The notes under the pieces: generated by a model
What the model saw: only the letters and a program-made list of their open reading frames with translations
Database searches by the model: none
What the model was told of the DNA's origin: nothing
Part shown: piece after piece, positions 8,644 to 16,619 of the stretch
Layout: each line of letters opens with the position of its first letter
Position numbering within the stretch: position 1 is the first letter of the stretch
Program-made: the position numbers and the translations under genes
Origin: an uncultured Phascolarctobacterium sp.
GTDB taxonomy: Bacteria > Bacillota > Negativicutes > Acidaminococcales > Acidaminococcaceae
DNA: 64,000 nt
Assembly: GCA_949295115.1 (NCBI GenBank)
Contig: CASFJU010000013.1
Location: 1 to 64,000, forward strand
Direction: 5' to 3'

Positions 8644-8676
8644 TTGCCAAAATACAAAAGTTAGCGTATACTAACT
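8644..8676 (+). promoter_or_regulatory. Porin promoter with an overlapping inverted repeat
   Basis: TTGCCA and TATACT are separated by 17 bases. A 6-bp inverted repeat, AGTTAG at 8659-8664 and CTAACT at 8671-8676, flanks and overlaps the -10 element, so it may be an operator. Transcription would leave a leader of about 95 bases before the porin start. Confidence 0.65.
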
Positions 8677-8776
8677 AATGTATTAAATAAGCTGCAACTA
8701 CCAAACGGATAACGGAGGAAACAAGGCAACTCGCGTTGGAGGTTTGGCAGGCAGCGAAAGTTTAGGAGGTATCATG

Positions 8777-9997
8777 ATGAAAAAATCTTTAGTTTTGGCT
8801 ATGGCTATGGCGCTGGGCGTAACTGCCAGCGCTTATGCCGCAAACCCGTTTAGCGATGTGCCGGCAGGGCACTGGGCTTATGACGCTGTTAACAAATTAG
8901 CGGCGGAAGGCGTGGTTGACGGTTACCCCGACGGCACTTACGGCGGCGATAAACTGATGACCCGCTACGAAATGGCACAAATTGTTGCCAAAGCAATGGC
9001 GAAAGGCGCTAATGTTGATAAACTGGCTGCTGAATTTGCAGACGAACTGGACAGCCTTGGTGTGCGTATAGCCAACCTTGAAAAGAAAGCAGACAACGTA
9101 AAAATTACCGGCGAAGTACGCGCATCCTACCGTGATGTTGACGGCGACGTTGATGGCGACAGCGGCGTTCTGCGTTCCCGCTTGTGGGTAAACGGCCAGA
9201 TTAACGAGGACTGGACTTACACCGGCATGCTTGAAAACGAACAGACCTTCCATGGTACTGATGATGAGGGCAATGACCTTGGCGCTTCCGGCGACGATGA
9301 TTTAAGCCTTGCCCGCGCTTATGTAGAAGGCCGTGTAGGCGGTCTGGACGTTGTGGCAGGCCGTTACAACGAAGTCCCGTTCAGCGGCAATATCCTTGAT
9401 GCTAACCTTGATATGGCAAAAGTTTCCTACGGCGATAAAGTAAAAGTATCTGCCCTTGCAGGTAAAGCTTATGATTATGCCGATGGAGTATTTAATTCTA
9501 ACGGCGATGAATATTTATTAAAAGATGGCGATAGAATCTACATCGGCACTTTGGAAGCTGCTTTGGGCGACGTTGACGCTTATGTTGCTTACTACAAAAC
9601 CGATTCTGATTTGGAAAAAGACATCTGGAACGTCGGCGCAAGCTATGGCTTTGGTGATTTTACCCTGAGCGCTGAATATATGCGCGGCGATGAAGAATAT
9701 TATGACGGCGCAGGCAAAGACGGCTGGTGGGCCGATCTGGCATGGAAGGGCGCTGAAGCTGACCAGCCGGGCAGCTACGGCATCCACGCCGGTTACTATG
9801 ACCAGAGCGTAAACGCTTACATTATGCCTACCACCGATGCCGAGTACTTTGCTGACGGCTACAAAGGCTGGAACGTGGGCGTAAGCTACACCTTTGCCAA
9901 GAACATCGTCGGCATGGTTAACTACTGGGATATGGAAGCACAGACTACTAACGAAGACGCACAGACCATCTTCTCCGAACTGTACTTCATGTTATGA
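8777..9997 (+). CDS. SLH-domain outer-membrane porin (OmpM-like)
   Basis: An outer-membrane channel that also ties the outer membrane to the cell wall, a hallmark of Negativicutes. The 406-residue precursor has a clear signal peptide (MKKSLVLAMAMALGVTASAYA) cleaved before ANPFSDV. One SLH domain spans about residues 22-75 (HWAYDAVNKLAAEGVVDGYP, then TRYEMAQIVAKAMAK). A short helical linker follows (ELDSLGVRIANLEKKAD). The rest alternates polar and hydrophobic residues with many D, G and Y, as in a beta barrel, and ends FSELYFML. An ATG three bases upstream is also possible, but AGGAGG is best spaced for the second. A further in-frame upstream start would bury the signal peptide. It is monocistronic, between a promoter and a terminator. 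Confidence 0.92.
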   Translation: MKKSLVLAMAMALGVTASAYAANPFSDVPAGHWAYDAVNKLAAEGVVDGYPDGTYGGDKLMTRYEMAQIVAKAMAKGANVDKLAAEFADELDSLGVRIANLEKKADNVKITGEVRASYRDVDGDVDGDSGVLRSRLWVNGQINEDWTYTGMLENEQTFHGTDDEGNDLGASGDDDLSLARAYVEGRVGGLDVVAGRYNEVPFSGNILDANLDMAKVSYGDKVKVSALAGKAYDYADGVFNSNGDEYLLKDGDRIYIGTLEAALGDVDAYVAYYKTDSDLEKDIWNVGASYGFGDFTLSAEYMRGDEEYYDGAGKDGWWADLAWKGAEADQPGSYGIHAGYYDQSVNAYIMPTTDAEYFADGYKGWNVGVSYTFAKNIVGMVNYWDMEAQTTNEDAQTIFSELYFML

Positions 9998-10016
9998 TAA
10001 CAAAACAGTTTTTCAA

Positions 10017-10053
10017 AAAGAGAGCGGCTTTCGGGCTGCTCTCTTTGTTTTTT
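10017..10053 (+). terminator. Rho-independent terminator of the porin gene
   Basis: Arms AAAGAGAGC and GCTCTCTTT with further pairing inside are followed by a T-rich tract, starting about 20 bases after the porin stop. Confidence 0.85.
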
Positions 10054-10060
10054 GCGCATA

Positions 10061-10092
10061 AAAAAACTCCCGCCTTTAAAAGACGGGAGTTT
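10061..10092 (-). terminator. Rho-independent terminator of the alpha/beta hydrolase gene
   Basis: On the minus strand AAACTCCCG and CGGGAGTTT pair and run into a tract of T. It faces the porin terminator, so the two converging genes each have their own. Confidence 0.85.
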
Positions 10093-10097
10093 AATTT

Positions 10098-11263
10098 TTA
10101 CTGTGCTATTGGAATGGTGAATTCCGTTAAGCCTTTGGGCTGCGGGCCGCGGTGCGGATTGGTTTTGCCGTCCAGTCCTTTTTTGTGCAGCCAGTCTTCC
10201 ATCAGGTTGGCAATTTCGATATTGTTTTTATCGGCAAAGGGCACGTGTGTGTTGCCTTCAATGCCGATGGAAGGCAGGTCAAGCAGGGTGGCATCGCCGC
10301 CGCGCGCGTTGATTTCCTTAACAAAGGTTTCGGCATAAGCTTTGGATAAACGCCATACGTCGACGTTAAAGATTTCGTTGGGTTCGGTGGCAATGTTGTC
10401 GCCGTAGATGATTAAAATGGGTATTTTGGTGAGTTTGTTAAATTCAGCCTCCGGCACGGTGATGGGCTGGAGCATTTCATAAGCCAGCGCGTTTTTATAA
10501 GGCAGCTGCGGGATTTCGGCGTTTTCCGGAAGCACAACCTGACCCGGTTCGTAGGCAACAACGGCTTTGATTTTGTCCGTTGCCATGGCGCTGAACCAGC
10601 CGTATTTGCCGCTCATGGAGTGGGTTACCAAACTGCCGGGCCTGTTTCTTCAACCAGCGCCGACATGGTTTTGCCCAAAAATTTATAGTGTTCGGTTGTG
10701 GCAGGTTCCACGCCGGTGTTAAAGGTTTGCTGGCGGAAGAACTGGTCAACAGCGTCCGGTGTCAGCGGAAACTGCGAATTTTCATAAACGGTTGCTTTTT
10801 CGCCGGGCTGCCAAATGCCGTTGCGGAAGGCTTCCCAAACGCCGCCTTCACTGGCGGAGGTGGGGTGTTTGCCGGGGTCAGCATGTTCGGCATGGGTGTA
10901 ACCGGCCCTGCCGCGCCGTGGCTGGTCAACAATGTATACAGCCCAGTCATCGCGCGTTAAAAGCGCCTGATAGCCTTCGCGTCCGTCTGGTGTGCTCTCC
11001 CAGCTTCTGCCGGATTGTCCCATACCGTGCCACATAATTAAGGGATAGGTGCGTGCATCTTCCGGCACATAATACTGCGCGTAGCCGTGGTCGCCGTGGA
11101 AGGTGCCGCAGCCGGGGAGCTGCGTAACCGTGCCGCCGAACAATAAGCTGCCCACGGTTTTCAGTTCAATGGTGCCTTCGCTTTGTGCCGCATAGGCGGA
11201 TATTGGCATAACGGCAAGTGCTGCTGCGATGGTTAAGGCTTGTAATTTTTTGGTGAATTTCAT
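10098..11263 (-). pseudogene. Exported alpha/beta hydrolase, split by a one-base frameshift
   Basis: Two consecutive frames make one protein of about 388 residues. The first (10625-11263) begins with a signal peptide (MKFTKKLQALTIAAALAVM, cleaved after ISAYA), so the enzyme would be exported. It carries PLIMWHGMGQSGRSWE, the oxyanion region of alpha/beta hydrolases, and stops after GPAVW. The second (10098-10631) continues with VTHSMSGKYGW, whose first Ser is the likely nucleophile, then LIIYGDNI with a candidate acid and EGNTHVPF with the catalytic His. Adding one base to the AAA run at 10630-10632 would restore GPAVLVTHSMSG. All catalytic parts survive and both halves look undecayed, so the break is recent, phase-variable or a sequencing error. 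AGGAGG precedes the start. The substrate is unknown. Confidence 0.85.
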
Positions 11264-11309
11264 TGTGCATCCTCCTTTTAATACGCTTGTGGTTTTTAAA
11301 ACTCTCGTG

Positions 11310-11359
11310 TTGCTTAACTTTGTTATCTGTATTATAATTTAAGCAAAACACAGGGGCAA
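11310..11359. promoter_or_regulatory. Overlapping divergent promoters and operator candidate of hydrolase/tetR
   Basis: On the plus strand TTGCTT (11310-11315) and TATAAT (11333-11338) are 17 bases apart and point to the regulator. On the minus strand TTGCCC (11354-11359) and TATAAT (11331-11336) are 17 bases apart and point to the hydrolase. The two -10 elements overlap. An 8-bp inverted repeat, TTGCTTAA at 11310-11317 and TTAAGCAA at 11339-11346, brackets the plus promoter and is a natural operator for the regulator. Confidence 0.65.
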
Positions 11360-11416
11360 TGGCCGCTTTCGGAAATTTGCGGTTTATGCCACATTTTTAA
11401 AAAAGTGGGGTTTAAC

Positions 11417-12004
11417 ATGACGGATAAAACCGATTTACGCATAACAAAAACCTTAAAAGCCATCCGCGCGGCGTTTAAAGAAATGGTGCTGACAATGCAG
11501 CCTGCGGAAATTACCGTTAAAGAGCTGACGGAGCGCGCTTTGGTAAACCGAAAAACCTTTTATTTGCATTACGACAGCATTGAAGCATTGTACGAAGAAT
11601 TTATCCGCAGCATTGCCGGCGGTTTTAGCCGTGAGCTTGCTAAAACCGCCGTACAGTTTGGCAAAGACGCTTTTAATATGCCAAATATCAACAGCGTGTT
11701 TTTTACATATTATTCCGGCGATGCTTTAGCCGAAAGGCTTATTTGCAACCCGCATTACCGCAGCTACTTTAACAGGGTTGCTGCACTCACCTTGCAGCGT
11801 ACGCTGGATGAATTTAACCCTTACAGGCATTTGCCGCAGGCAGAGCAGAATATAATTTTTGCGTTTTTGTGCGAGGCTTCTGTGGATATGTTTTGCAAAT
11901 GGGTGGAGGACGGCAAACAAATTCCGCTGGAGCGTGTGATTGAGATGACTTCGCAGCTTTTAATGCACGGGCAGATGGGCTTTGTTAAAGCGCACGGCAG
12001 ATAG
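11417..12004 (+). CDS. TetR/AcrR-family transcriptional regulator
   Basis: A 195-residue DNA-binding regulator. The N-terminal helix-turn-helix is clear: RITKTLKAIRAAFKEMVL, then ITVKELTERALVNRKTFYLH, where the second part holds the recognition helix with the family's TFYxHY pattern. The remaining ~140 residues are a helical ligand-binding/dimer domain with no further recognisable motif. The ATG (MTDKTDLR) is taken rather than an in-frame GTG four codons upstream; neither has a strong ribosome-binding site. It is divergent from the broken exported hydrolase, shares its promoter region, and probably represses both. The ligand is unknown. Confidence 0.88.
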   Translation: MTDKTDLRITKTLKAIRAAFKEMVLTMQPAEITVKELTERALVNRKTFYLHYDSIEALYEEFIRSIAGGFSRELAKTAVQFGKDAFNMPNINSVFFTYYSGDALAERLICNPHYRSYFNRVAALTLQRTLDEFNPYRHLPQAEQNIIFAFLCEASVDMFCKWVEDGKQIPLERVIEMTSQLLMHGQMGFVKAHGR

Positions 12005-12298
12005 TTTTTGCGGGGCAGCTTTGGTACTACTGCTACTGTACGGTAGCAGTTTAGGGAACAAGGTAGATTATATATATAATCTTTTAACTTATGCTGAACA
12101 AGGTTTGAACGTAAGGCGGCAAAGAAAAGATAAAGAGAAAAACAGGCAAAAAAGAGAAAAGAAAAGAAACTCTCACCTACATAAACGGTTAATCGCAAAT
12201 AAAATTAACCCGGCTTAAAAAATTATGCGCAAAAAATTTCGGCGGCGGTTAATTTTTTTATCACGGCGGCGTTTATATGGCTGAGAGGAGTTGTTAAA
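12005..12298. other. Intergenic region with palindromes and a direct repeat, no gene
   Basis: No convincing coding sequence. A hairpin ACTGCTAC/GTAGCAGT (12029-12050) may end tetR transcription, but only a weak T-run follows. A perfect 18-bp palindrome AGATTATATATATAATCT is at 12065-12082. GAACAAGGT occurs twice, at 12056-12064 and 12096-12104, flanking the palindrome. A purine-rich AAAGAAAAG stretch (12120-12170) follows. The last part carries GAGAGGAG, the ribosome-binding site of the amidase. Confidence 0.6.
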
Positions 12299-12889
12299 GT
12301 GATTGTTGTAAACCCGATTGAAATTGACTACAAGCGCCTGGCGGAGGTGGCGGCGCGCAGCCGCGGCAAAATAAACCGCATCTACCTGCACTGGACGGCG
12401 GGGCATTACGCTGATGTGTACGACGACTACCACATCAACATCGGCCGTGACGGCGAGCTGTACATTACCTGCGAGGATTTTACGGAGCAGAAGGCGCACA
12501 CCTGGCGGCGCAACACCGGCAGCATCGGCATCGCCATGTGCTGCGCTTACGGCGCCAGCGCCATCCGCGGAAGCGACACGGATTTTGGCAAGGAACCGCC
12601 GACACAGCTGCAAATTGAGGCGATGGCTAAAACCGTTGCGGTACTGACCCATGTGCTGGGGCTTGAAATTAAGCTTTTGACCGTTACGACGCATTGCGAG
12701 GCGGCGCTGTTTGACGGTTACGGCCCGCACAGCGGCGACCCGGACACGCGCTGGGATTTGTGGTTTTTGCCGGACAGGCCGCTTTTTGGCGGGCTTATGC
12801 CGGGCGGAAATGTTATCCGCGGGAAGGCGCTGTGGTACAGGCAGTTTATCGGCCGGCGCGATTATGACTTAACCAAAGCGGCAAAATAG
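12299..12889 (+). CDS. PGRP-type N-acetylmuramoyl-L-alanine amidase
   Basis: Predicted to cut the bond between N-acetylmuramic acid and the stem peptide of peptidoglycan. The 196-residue protein has the amidase_2/PGRP fold signs: IYLHWTAGHY near residue 30 with the first zinc-binding His, YHINIGRDGELYIT, an internal NTGSIGIAMCCAYG strand, and TVTTHCEAALFDGYGP with the second His. An Asp of the SGDPDTRWD segment is the third ligand. The start is a GTG preceded by GAGAGGAG. There is no signal peptide, so it either acts in the cytoplasm on recycled muropeptides, is released by phage-like lysis, or is exported another way. It lies alone, with a small unknown gene downstream. Confidence 0.8.
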   Translation: MIVVNPIEIDYKRLAEVAARSRGKINRIYLHWTAGHYADVYDDYHINIGRDGELYITCEDFTEQKAHTWRRNTGSIGIAMCCAYGASAIRGSDTDFGKEPPTQLQIEAMAKTVAVLTHVLGLEIKLLTVTTHCEAALFDGYGPHSGDPDTRWDLWFLPDRPLFGGLMPGGNVIRGKALWYRQFIGRRDYDLTKAAK

Positions 12890-12926
12890 TGTATAATAAG
12901 GGCAGACTATTTTTACGGAGGGTTTT

Positions 12927-13592
12927 ATGAGCGAACCGAGTATAGAAGAAATCCGCGAGGCGCTGGACGGCTGGGACTTTTTGAAGGAGCTGCCGCCGGA
13001 GATTAACGGCTTTACGCTGCATCAGGACAGGGACATCGACGGGCTGGTGCTGAACATAGCGTCCTACCGCAACGACGCTATCCGCTGCCGCCTTGACATA
13101 ACATACACGTCCGAAACTTTTGACTATGTGCCGGTGAAGGTGGCGGGACTGCACCAGTACCGCGACATCAGGTATTTCTTCCGCAGCCGCGACCGTTTTG
13201 CCGAGCATGTTAAGGATAAGCTGCCCGCGCTGGTGCACGATATCGACATCCGCACAAGCCATAATCTGGGCGTGATTATCGAAGAAACGGGGCTTCCCGA
13301 ATGGCGTTACGGCGAGAAGCTGCCTGAGAAGATTGGGCGCTTTGAGCTTTTTATCCGCCCGGAGCAGGCGATAGAATACATTAACGGCAGCGTGATTTTT
13401 TTGGATTACACGGATTTTGCCACGGGCGACCAGCTGGTGTTTTTGTATAACCGCTTCCGCGATGAATTTTTTGCCGAAACCAAGCACGCCCTGAAGCCTG
13501 ACAACATTACGGATTTTGACGCCAAAAGCCTGCCGCAGCTGGAGGCTTTGCTTGATGAGAAGCTGGAAAGCTTTTTACTTAATTTTAAATAA
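12927..13592 (+). CDS. Protein of unknown function, 221 residues
   Basis: I do not recognise this protein. It is soluble, acidic and without signal peptide or membrane segments. It has an alternating strand/helix pattern with many charged residues (IREALDGWDFLKELPPEING at the start, HDIDIRTSHNLGVIIEE in the middle). No cysteine pairs or nucleotide-binding loops are visible. The start is well supported by GGAGGG eight or so bases before the ATG. It follows the amidase by 37 bases, so they could be co-transcribed, although TATAAT just upstream could be a separate -10 element. Codon use matches the core genome. Confidence 0.75.
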   Translation: MSEPSIEEIREALDGWDFLKELPPEINGFTLHQDRDIDGLVLNIASYRNDAIRCRLDITYTSETFDYVPVKVAGLHQYRDIRYFFRSRDRFAEHVKDKLPALVHDIDIRTSHNLGVIIEETGLPEWRYGEKLPEKIGRFELFIRPEQAIEYINGSVIFLDYTDFATGDQLVFLYNRFRDEFFAETKHALKPDNITDFDAKSLPQLEALLDEKLESFLLNFK

Positions 13593-13617
13593 ACTGTAAT
13601 AAATTTAACTTTTAGGC

Positions 13618-13646
13618 TTGACAGAAAGACGCAAATAACCTATAAT
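13618..13646 (+). promoter_or_regulatory. Perfect consensus promoter of the tRNA cluster
   Basis: TTGACA, 17 bases, TATAAT: an exact sigmaA consensus, about 19 bases before the first tRNA. It fits the strong constitutive expression expected of stable RNA. Confidence 0.92.
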
Positions 13647-13664
13647 TGCATATGTAGCTTTTAT

Positions 13665-13741
13665 GGCCCGGTGGTTCAGTTGGTTAGAATGCCGCCCTGT
13701 CACGGCGGAGGTCGTGGGTTCGAGTCCCATCCGGGTCGCCA
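13665..13741 (+). tRNA. tRNA-Asp (GTC)
   Basis: A 77-nt cloverleaf with acceptor arms GGCCCGG and CCGGGTC, anticodon loop CTGTCAC holding GTC at 13699-13701, T-loop TTCGAGT and an encoded CCA end. Confidence 0.95.
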
Positions 13742-13745
13742 TTAT

Positions 13746-13806
13746 GCCTCGGTAGCTCAGTTGGAAAATCCTTGTGTCCACAGTTCGATTCTGTGCTGAG
13801 GCACCA
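13746..13806 (+). pseudogene. tRNA-Phe remnant with a 15-nt internal deletion
   Basis: Acceptor arms GCCTCGG and CTGAGGC, T-arm CACAG-TTCGATT-CTGTG and the CCA end are intact, but the gene is only 61 nt long. The D-loop start AGCTCAGTTGG joins directly to AAAATCCTTGTGTC. Compared with the usual bacterial tRNA-Phe, this removes the 3' half of the D-stem, the 5' half of the anticodon stem and the start of the anticodon loop. The rest (AAAATCC, GTGTC) identifies it as tRNA-Phe (GAA). It cannot fold as a normal cloverleaf. It keeps its place between Asp and Gly in the transcribed cluster. Confidence 0.85.
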
Positions 13807-13811
13807 TTTTT

Positions 13812-13886
<75 letters not shown>

Positions 13887-13892
13887 TATTAC

Positions 13893-13966
13893 GGCGACAT
13901 AGCCAAGCGGTAAGGCAGAGGTCTGCAAAACCTTTATCCCCGGTTCGATTCCGGGTGTCGCCTCCA
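13893..13966 (+). tRNA. tRNA-Cys (GCA)
   Basis: A 74-nt cloverleaf with acceptor arms GGCGACA and TGTCGCC, anticodon GCA at 13925-13927, T-arm CCCGG-TTCGATT-CCGGG and encoded CCA. Confidence 0.95.
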
Positions 13967-13973
13967 TAATTTT

Positions 13974-14062
13974 GCCGGAGTGGCGGAATTGGCAGACGCA
14001 AGGGACTTAAAATCCCTCGGGGAGTGATCCCCGTACCGGTTCAAGTCCGGTCTTCGGCACCA
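13974..14062 (+). tRNA. tRNA-Leu (TAA)
   Basis: An 89-nt class II tRNA with acceptor arms GCCGGAG and CTTCGGC, anticodon stem GGGA/TCCC around the TAA anticodon, a long variable arm CGGGGAGTGATCCCCG, and CCA. Confidence 0.95.
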
Positions 14063-14073
14063 ACGGTAAATAC

Positions 14074-14106
14074 AAGCAGTGTTACAACGGTAGCACTGCT
14101 TTTTTG
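14074..14106 (+). terminator. Rho-independent terminator of the tRNA cluster
   Basis: Arms AAGCAGTG and CACTGCTT pair perfectly and are followed by a T-tract, 11 bases after the last tRNA. Confidence 0.88.
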
Positions 14107-14148
14107 ATTGTGTTTACAACCTTTTTACTGCTTATTTACGGCGTTTTG

Positions 14149-14177
14149 TTGACATTGCTTTTTAAAAATAATATAAT
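14149..14177 (+). promoter_or_regulatory. Perfect consensus promoter of typA
   Basis: TTGACA, 17 bases, TATAAT. The leader of about 85 bases after it can form two small hairpins, CGCAT/ATGCG and GCTGC/GCAGC, of unknown role. Confidence 0.9.
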
Positions 14178-14268
14178 AGATTAGTCGCATAAGAAGATGC
14201 GGCGTTTTGATTTTTTAAGATTTACCCCGCTGCCGTGAGCAGCCAGCAAGAGAGGAAGAAAGACTTTT

Positions 14269-16086
14269 ATGATAAGAAATGATTTGCGCAACATTGCAAT
14301 TATTGCCCACGTTGACCACGGCAAAACTACCCTTGTGGACGCTATGCTGAAGCAGAGCGGCGTTTTCAGGGCTAACGAGCGCGTTGAGGAGCGCGTTATG
14401 GACTCCAACGCTCTGGAACGTGAACGCGGCATTACGATTTTGGCCAAGAACACGGCTGTAATGCACAACGGCACTAAAATCAATATTCTGGATACCCCGG
14501 GCCATGCCGATTTCGGCGGTGAGGTTGAGCGCGTGCTGACGATGGTTGACGGCGTTTTGCTGCTTGTCGATGCTTACGAAGGCCCGATGCCGCAGACCAA
14601 ATATGTTTTGCGCAAAGCATTGGAACGCAACCTGAAACCGATTGTTGTTATCAATAAAATTGACCGTCCGGACCAGCGCGTTGAGGAGGTTATCGATGAG
14701 GTTCTGGATTTGTTTATCGAGCTTGACGCGAACGATGAGCAGCTGGAGTTCCCGGTTGTGCTGACTTCCGCGCGCAACGGCATTGCCAAGCTTTCCATGG
14801 ATGAGGAGAGCGATAACCTTGAGCCGCTGTTCCGCGTAATTTTGGAGAACATTCCGGCGCCGGACGTTGAAGTTGACGCTCCGCTGCAAATGCTTGTCAA
14901 CACTCTTGACTATGACGATTATGTTGGCCGTATCGTGGTTGGCCGTGTGGTTCGCGGCACTATCCACAACGGTGAAAATGTTACTTTGATGGATAAAGAA
15001 GGCCAGCGCAAGGCTAAAATCGGCCGCCTGTACACTTATCAGGGGCTGAAACGCGTTGAGGTGGACGAAGTTGCCGCAGGCGATATCGTTGCACTGATGG
15101 GCCTGACTGATGCGAATATCGGCGATACCATTGCCGATGCGGAAAATCCGGAACAGCTGGAAGGCATCAGCATCGACGAGCCGACGCTGTCCATGACTTT
15201 TTCCGTTAACACCAGCCCGTTTGCAGGCCGCGAGGGCGAGTTTGTAACCAGCCGCCATCTGCGTGAGCGCCTGTTTAAAGAAGTAAAAACCAATGTGGCC
15301 ATGCGCCTTGAAGAAACCGAAAGCCCGGATTCCTATATTGTTAAGGGCCGCGGTGAGCTGCATATTTCTATTTTGATTGAAACGATGCGCCGCGAGGGTT
15401 ATGAACTTCAGGTTGGCAAGCCGAAGGTTATTATGCACCGCGACGAGAACGGCCAGCTGCTTGAGCCTATGGAAGCGCTGACGATTGACGTGCCGCAGGA
15501 CTTTATGGGCGCTGTAATGGAAGGTTTGGGCTTGCGTAAGGCAGAACTTCAGAACATGACCGAGATGGCAGGTTACCTGCGTATGGAATTTTTGATTCCG
15601 GCGCGCGGCCTTATCGGTTTCCGCAACCAGTTCCTTACCGATACTAAGGGCAACGGCGTTATGAACCACGTTTTTGCAGGCTATGCGCCTTATAAAGGCG
15701 ATATCCCGGGACGTACCCGCGGCAGCCTTGTTGCGTTTGAAGCGGGCGAAACCACTTCTTACGGCATCAGCAACGCGCAGGAACGCGGCACTATGTTCAT
15801 CGTGCCGGGCGAACAGGTTTACGAAGGTCAGATTATTGGAGAAAACAGCCGCGAGGACGATATGGACGTTAACCCGTGCAAGAAGAAACATGTCAGCAAC
15901 ATGCGCGCTTCCGGCAGCGACGAGGCTATCCGCCTGATTCCGCCCAAGACCTTCTCTTTGGAGCAGGCTTTGGAGCACATCAACGAGGACGAGCTGGTTG
16001 AAGTTACGCCGAAAAGCATCCGCATGCGCAAGAAGATTTTGGACCGTGTTGAACGCGGCAGAATGCGCGCACGCAATAAACAATAA
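14269..16086 (+). CDS. typA: Ribosome-associated GTPase TypA/BipA
   Basis: A translation-factor-like GTPase that helps assemble the 50S subunit and supports growth under cold and other stress. The 605-residue protein has the canonical G-domain: P-loop [15 protein letters not shown] near residue 14, ERGITI switch [13 protein letters not shown], and [13 protein letters not shown] for guanine. A beta-barrel domain II and an EF-G-like domain follow, then the TypA-specific C-terminal region with [18 protein letters not shown] and the basic tail. The length is normal. It is transcribed from its own consensus promoter and followed by sepF after a 91-base gap. A 622-residue open frame on the opposite strand is a shadow. 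Confidence 0.98.
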   Translation: MIRNDLRNIAIIAHVDHGKTTLVDAMLKQSGVFRANERVEERVMDSNALERERGITILAKNTAVMHNGTKINILDTPGHADFGGEVERVLTMVDGVLLLVDAYEGPMPQTKYVLRKALERNLKPIVVINKIDRPDQRVEEVIDEVLDLFIELDANDEQLEFPVVLTSARNGIAKLSMDEESDNLEPLFRVILENIPAPDVEVDAPLQMLVNTLDYDDYVGRIVVGRVVRGTIHNGENVTLMDKEGQRKAKIGRLYTYQGLKRVEVDEVAAGDIVALMGLTDANIGDTIADAENPEQLEGISIDEPTLSMTFSVNTSPFAGREGEFVTSRHLRERLFKEVKTNVAMRLEETESPDSYIVKGRGELHISILIETMRREGYELQVGKPKVIMHRDENGQLLEPMEALTIDVPQDFMGAVMEGLGLRKAELQNMTEMAGYLRMEFLIPARGLIGFRNQFLTDTKGNGVMNHVFAGYAPYKGDIPGRTRGSLVAFEAGETTSYGISNAQERGTMFIVPGEQVYEGQIIGENSREDDMDVNPCKKKHVSNMRASGSDEAIRLIPPKTFSLEQALEHINEDELVEVTPKSIRMRKKILDRVERGRMRARNKQ

Positions 16087-16177
16087 AATTTTTTCAGCAC
16101 AAGCAGGATTTTAAAAACTTTTGTAGAAGTCTGCTTATTACATTAACCGATTTTGATTTGGGATGGAGGCACAGGAG

Positions 16178-16537
16178 ATGGATTTGAAAAACACTGCTTT
16201 GAAGTTTTGGCATACTGAGGAGGAAGAATCCGGTTACGGCGGACCCTGCCTTGTAAAATCAGAGCATATGGATATTTTGGTGCGTACCCCGCGCCAGTTC
16301 AGTGACGTGCGCGAATACGCCGACGCTTTGATGAGCGGCTGCACGCTGATGGTTTCGTTTGAGGCTGTGGACTGCGTTATGCGCAACCGCATTTTTGATT
16401 ACCTCAACGGCGTAAGCTATATTATCGGTGCGCGCGTATCCAAAGTGCAAGACGATATGCTTTTGTATGCTCCTTCTTCCGTGGAAGTTGACAAAGAAGC
16501 AGGCAAAAAATCCTCCCGTTCCTGGCTTGGCAGATAA
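16178..16537 (+). CDS. sepF: Cell division protein SepF
   Basis: SepF crosslinks and bundles FtsZ filaments at the division site in Firmicutes and other bacteria. The protein is short (119 residues). The conserved domain occupies about residues 33-108 (DILVRTPRQFSDVREYADAL, then VMRNRIFDYLNGVSYIIG and LLYAPSSVEV), matching the SepF/DUF552 fold. The second ATG is used because GGAGG lies eight bases before it. The first ATG lies inside the ribosome-binding site region. The N-terminal ~20 residues (MDLKNTALKFWHTEEEESG) are shorter than in Bacillus SepF but may still form the membrane-binding helix. No ylm-cluster neighbours are present here, so the gene is isolated. Confidence 0.83.
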   Translation: MDLKNTALKFWHTEEEESGYGGPCLVKSEHMDILVRTPRQFSDVREYADALMSGCTLMVSFEAVDCVMRNRIFDYLNGVSYIIGARVSKVQDDMLLYAPSSVEVDKEAGKKSSRSWLGR

Positions 16538-16560
16538 ATTTTGATAAAACTTAAAATTAA

Positions 16561-16592
16561 ATGCCTGACGGCTTATGCTGTCAGGCATTTTT
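16561..16592 (+). terminator. Rho-independent terminator of sepF
   Basis: ATGCCTGACGGC and GCTGTCAGGCAT enclose TTAT and run into five T residues. Confidence 0.9.
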
Positions 16593-16619
16593 GTGTGTTT
16601 GGGCATTAAGTTTATCTTA

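Noticed and set aside
11821-12198. A minus-strand open frame of 125 codons over the tetR end
   Set aside because: It lies mostly opposite tetR coding sequence and shows no family features.
11982-12218. A 78-codon open frame after tetR
   Set aside because: It overlaps the tetR end, lacks a ribosome-binding site, crosses a palindrome, and its second half is a translation of a purine-rich run.
14215-16083. A 622-residue open frame on the minus strand opposite typA
   Set aside because: It mirrors typA codon structure, has a low-complexity composition rich in N, H and A, and no ribosome-binding site. typA itself is unmistakable.
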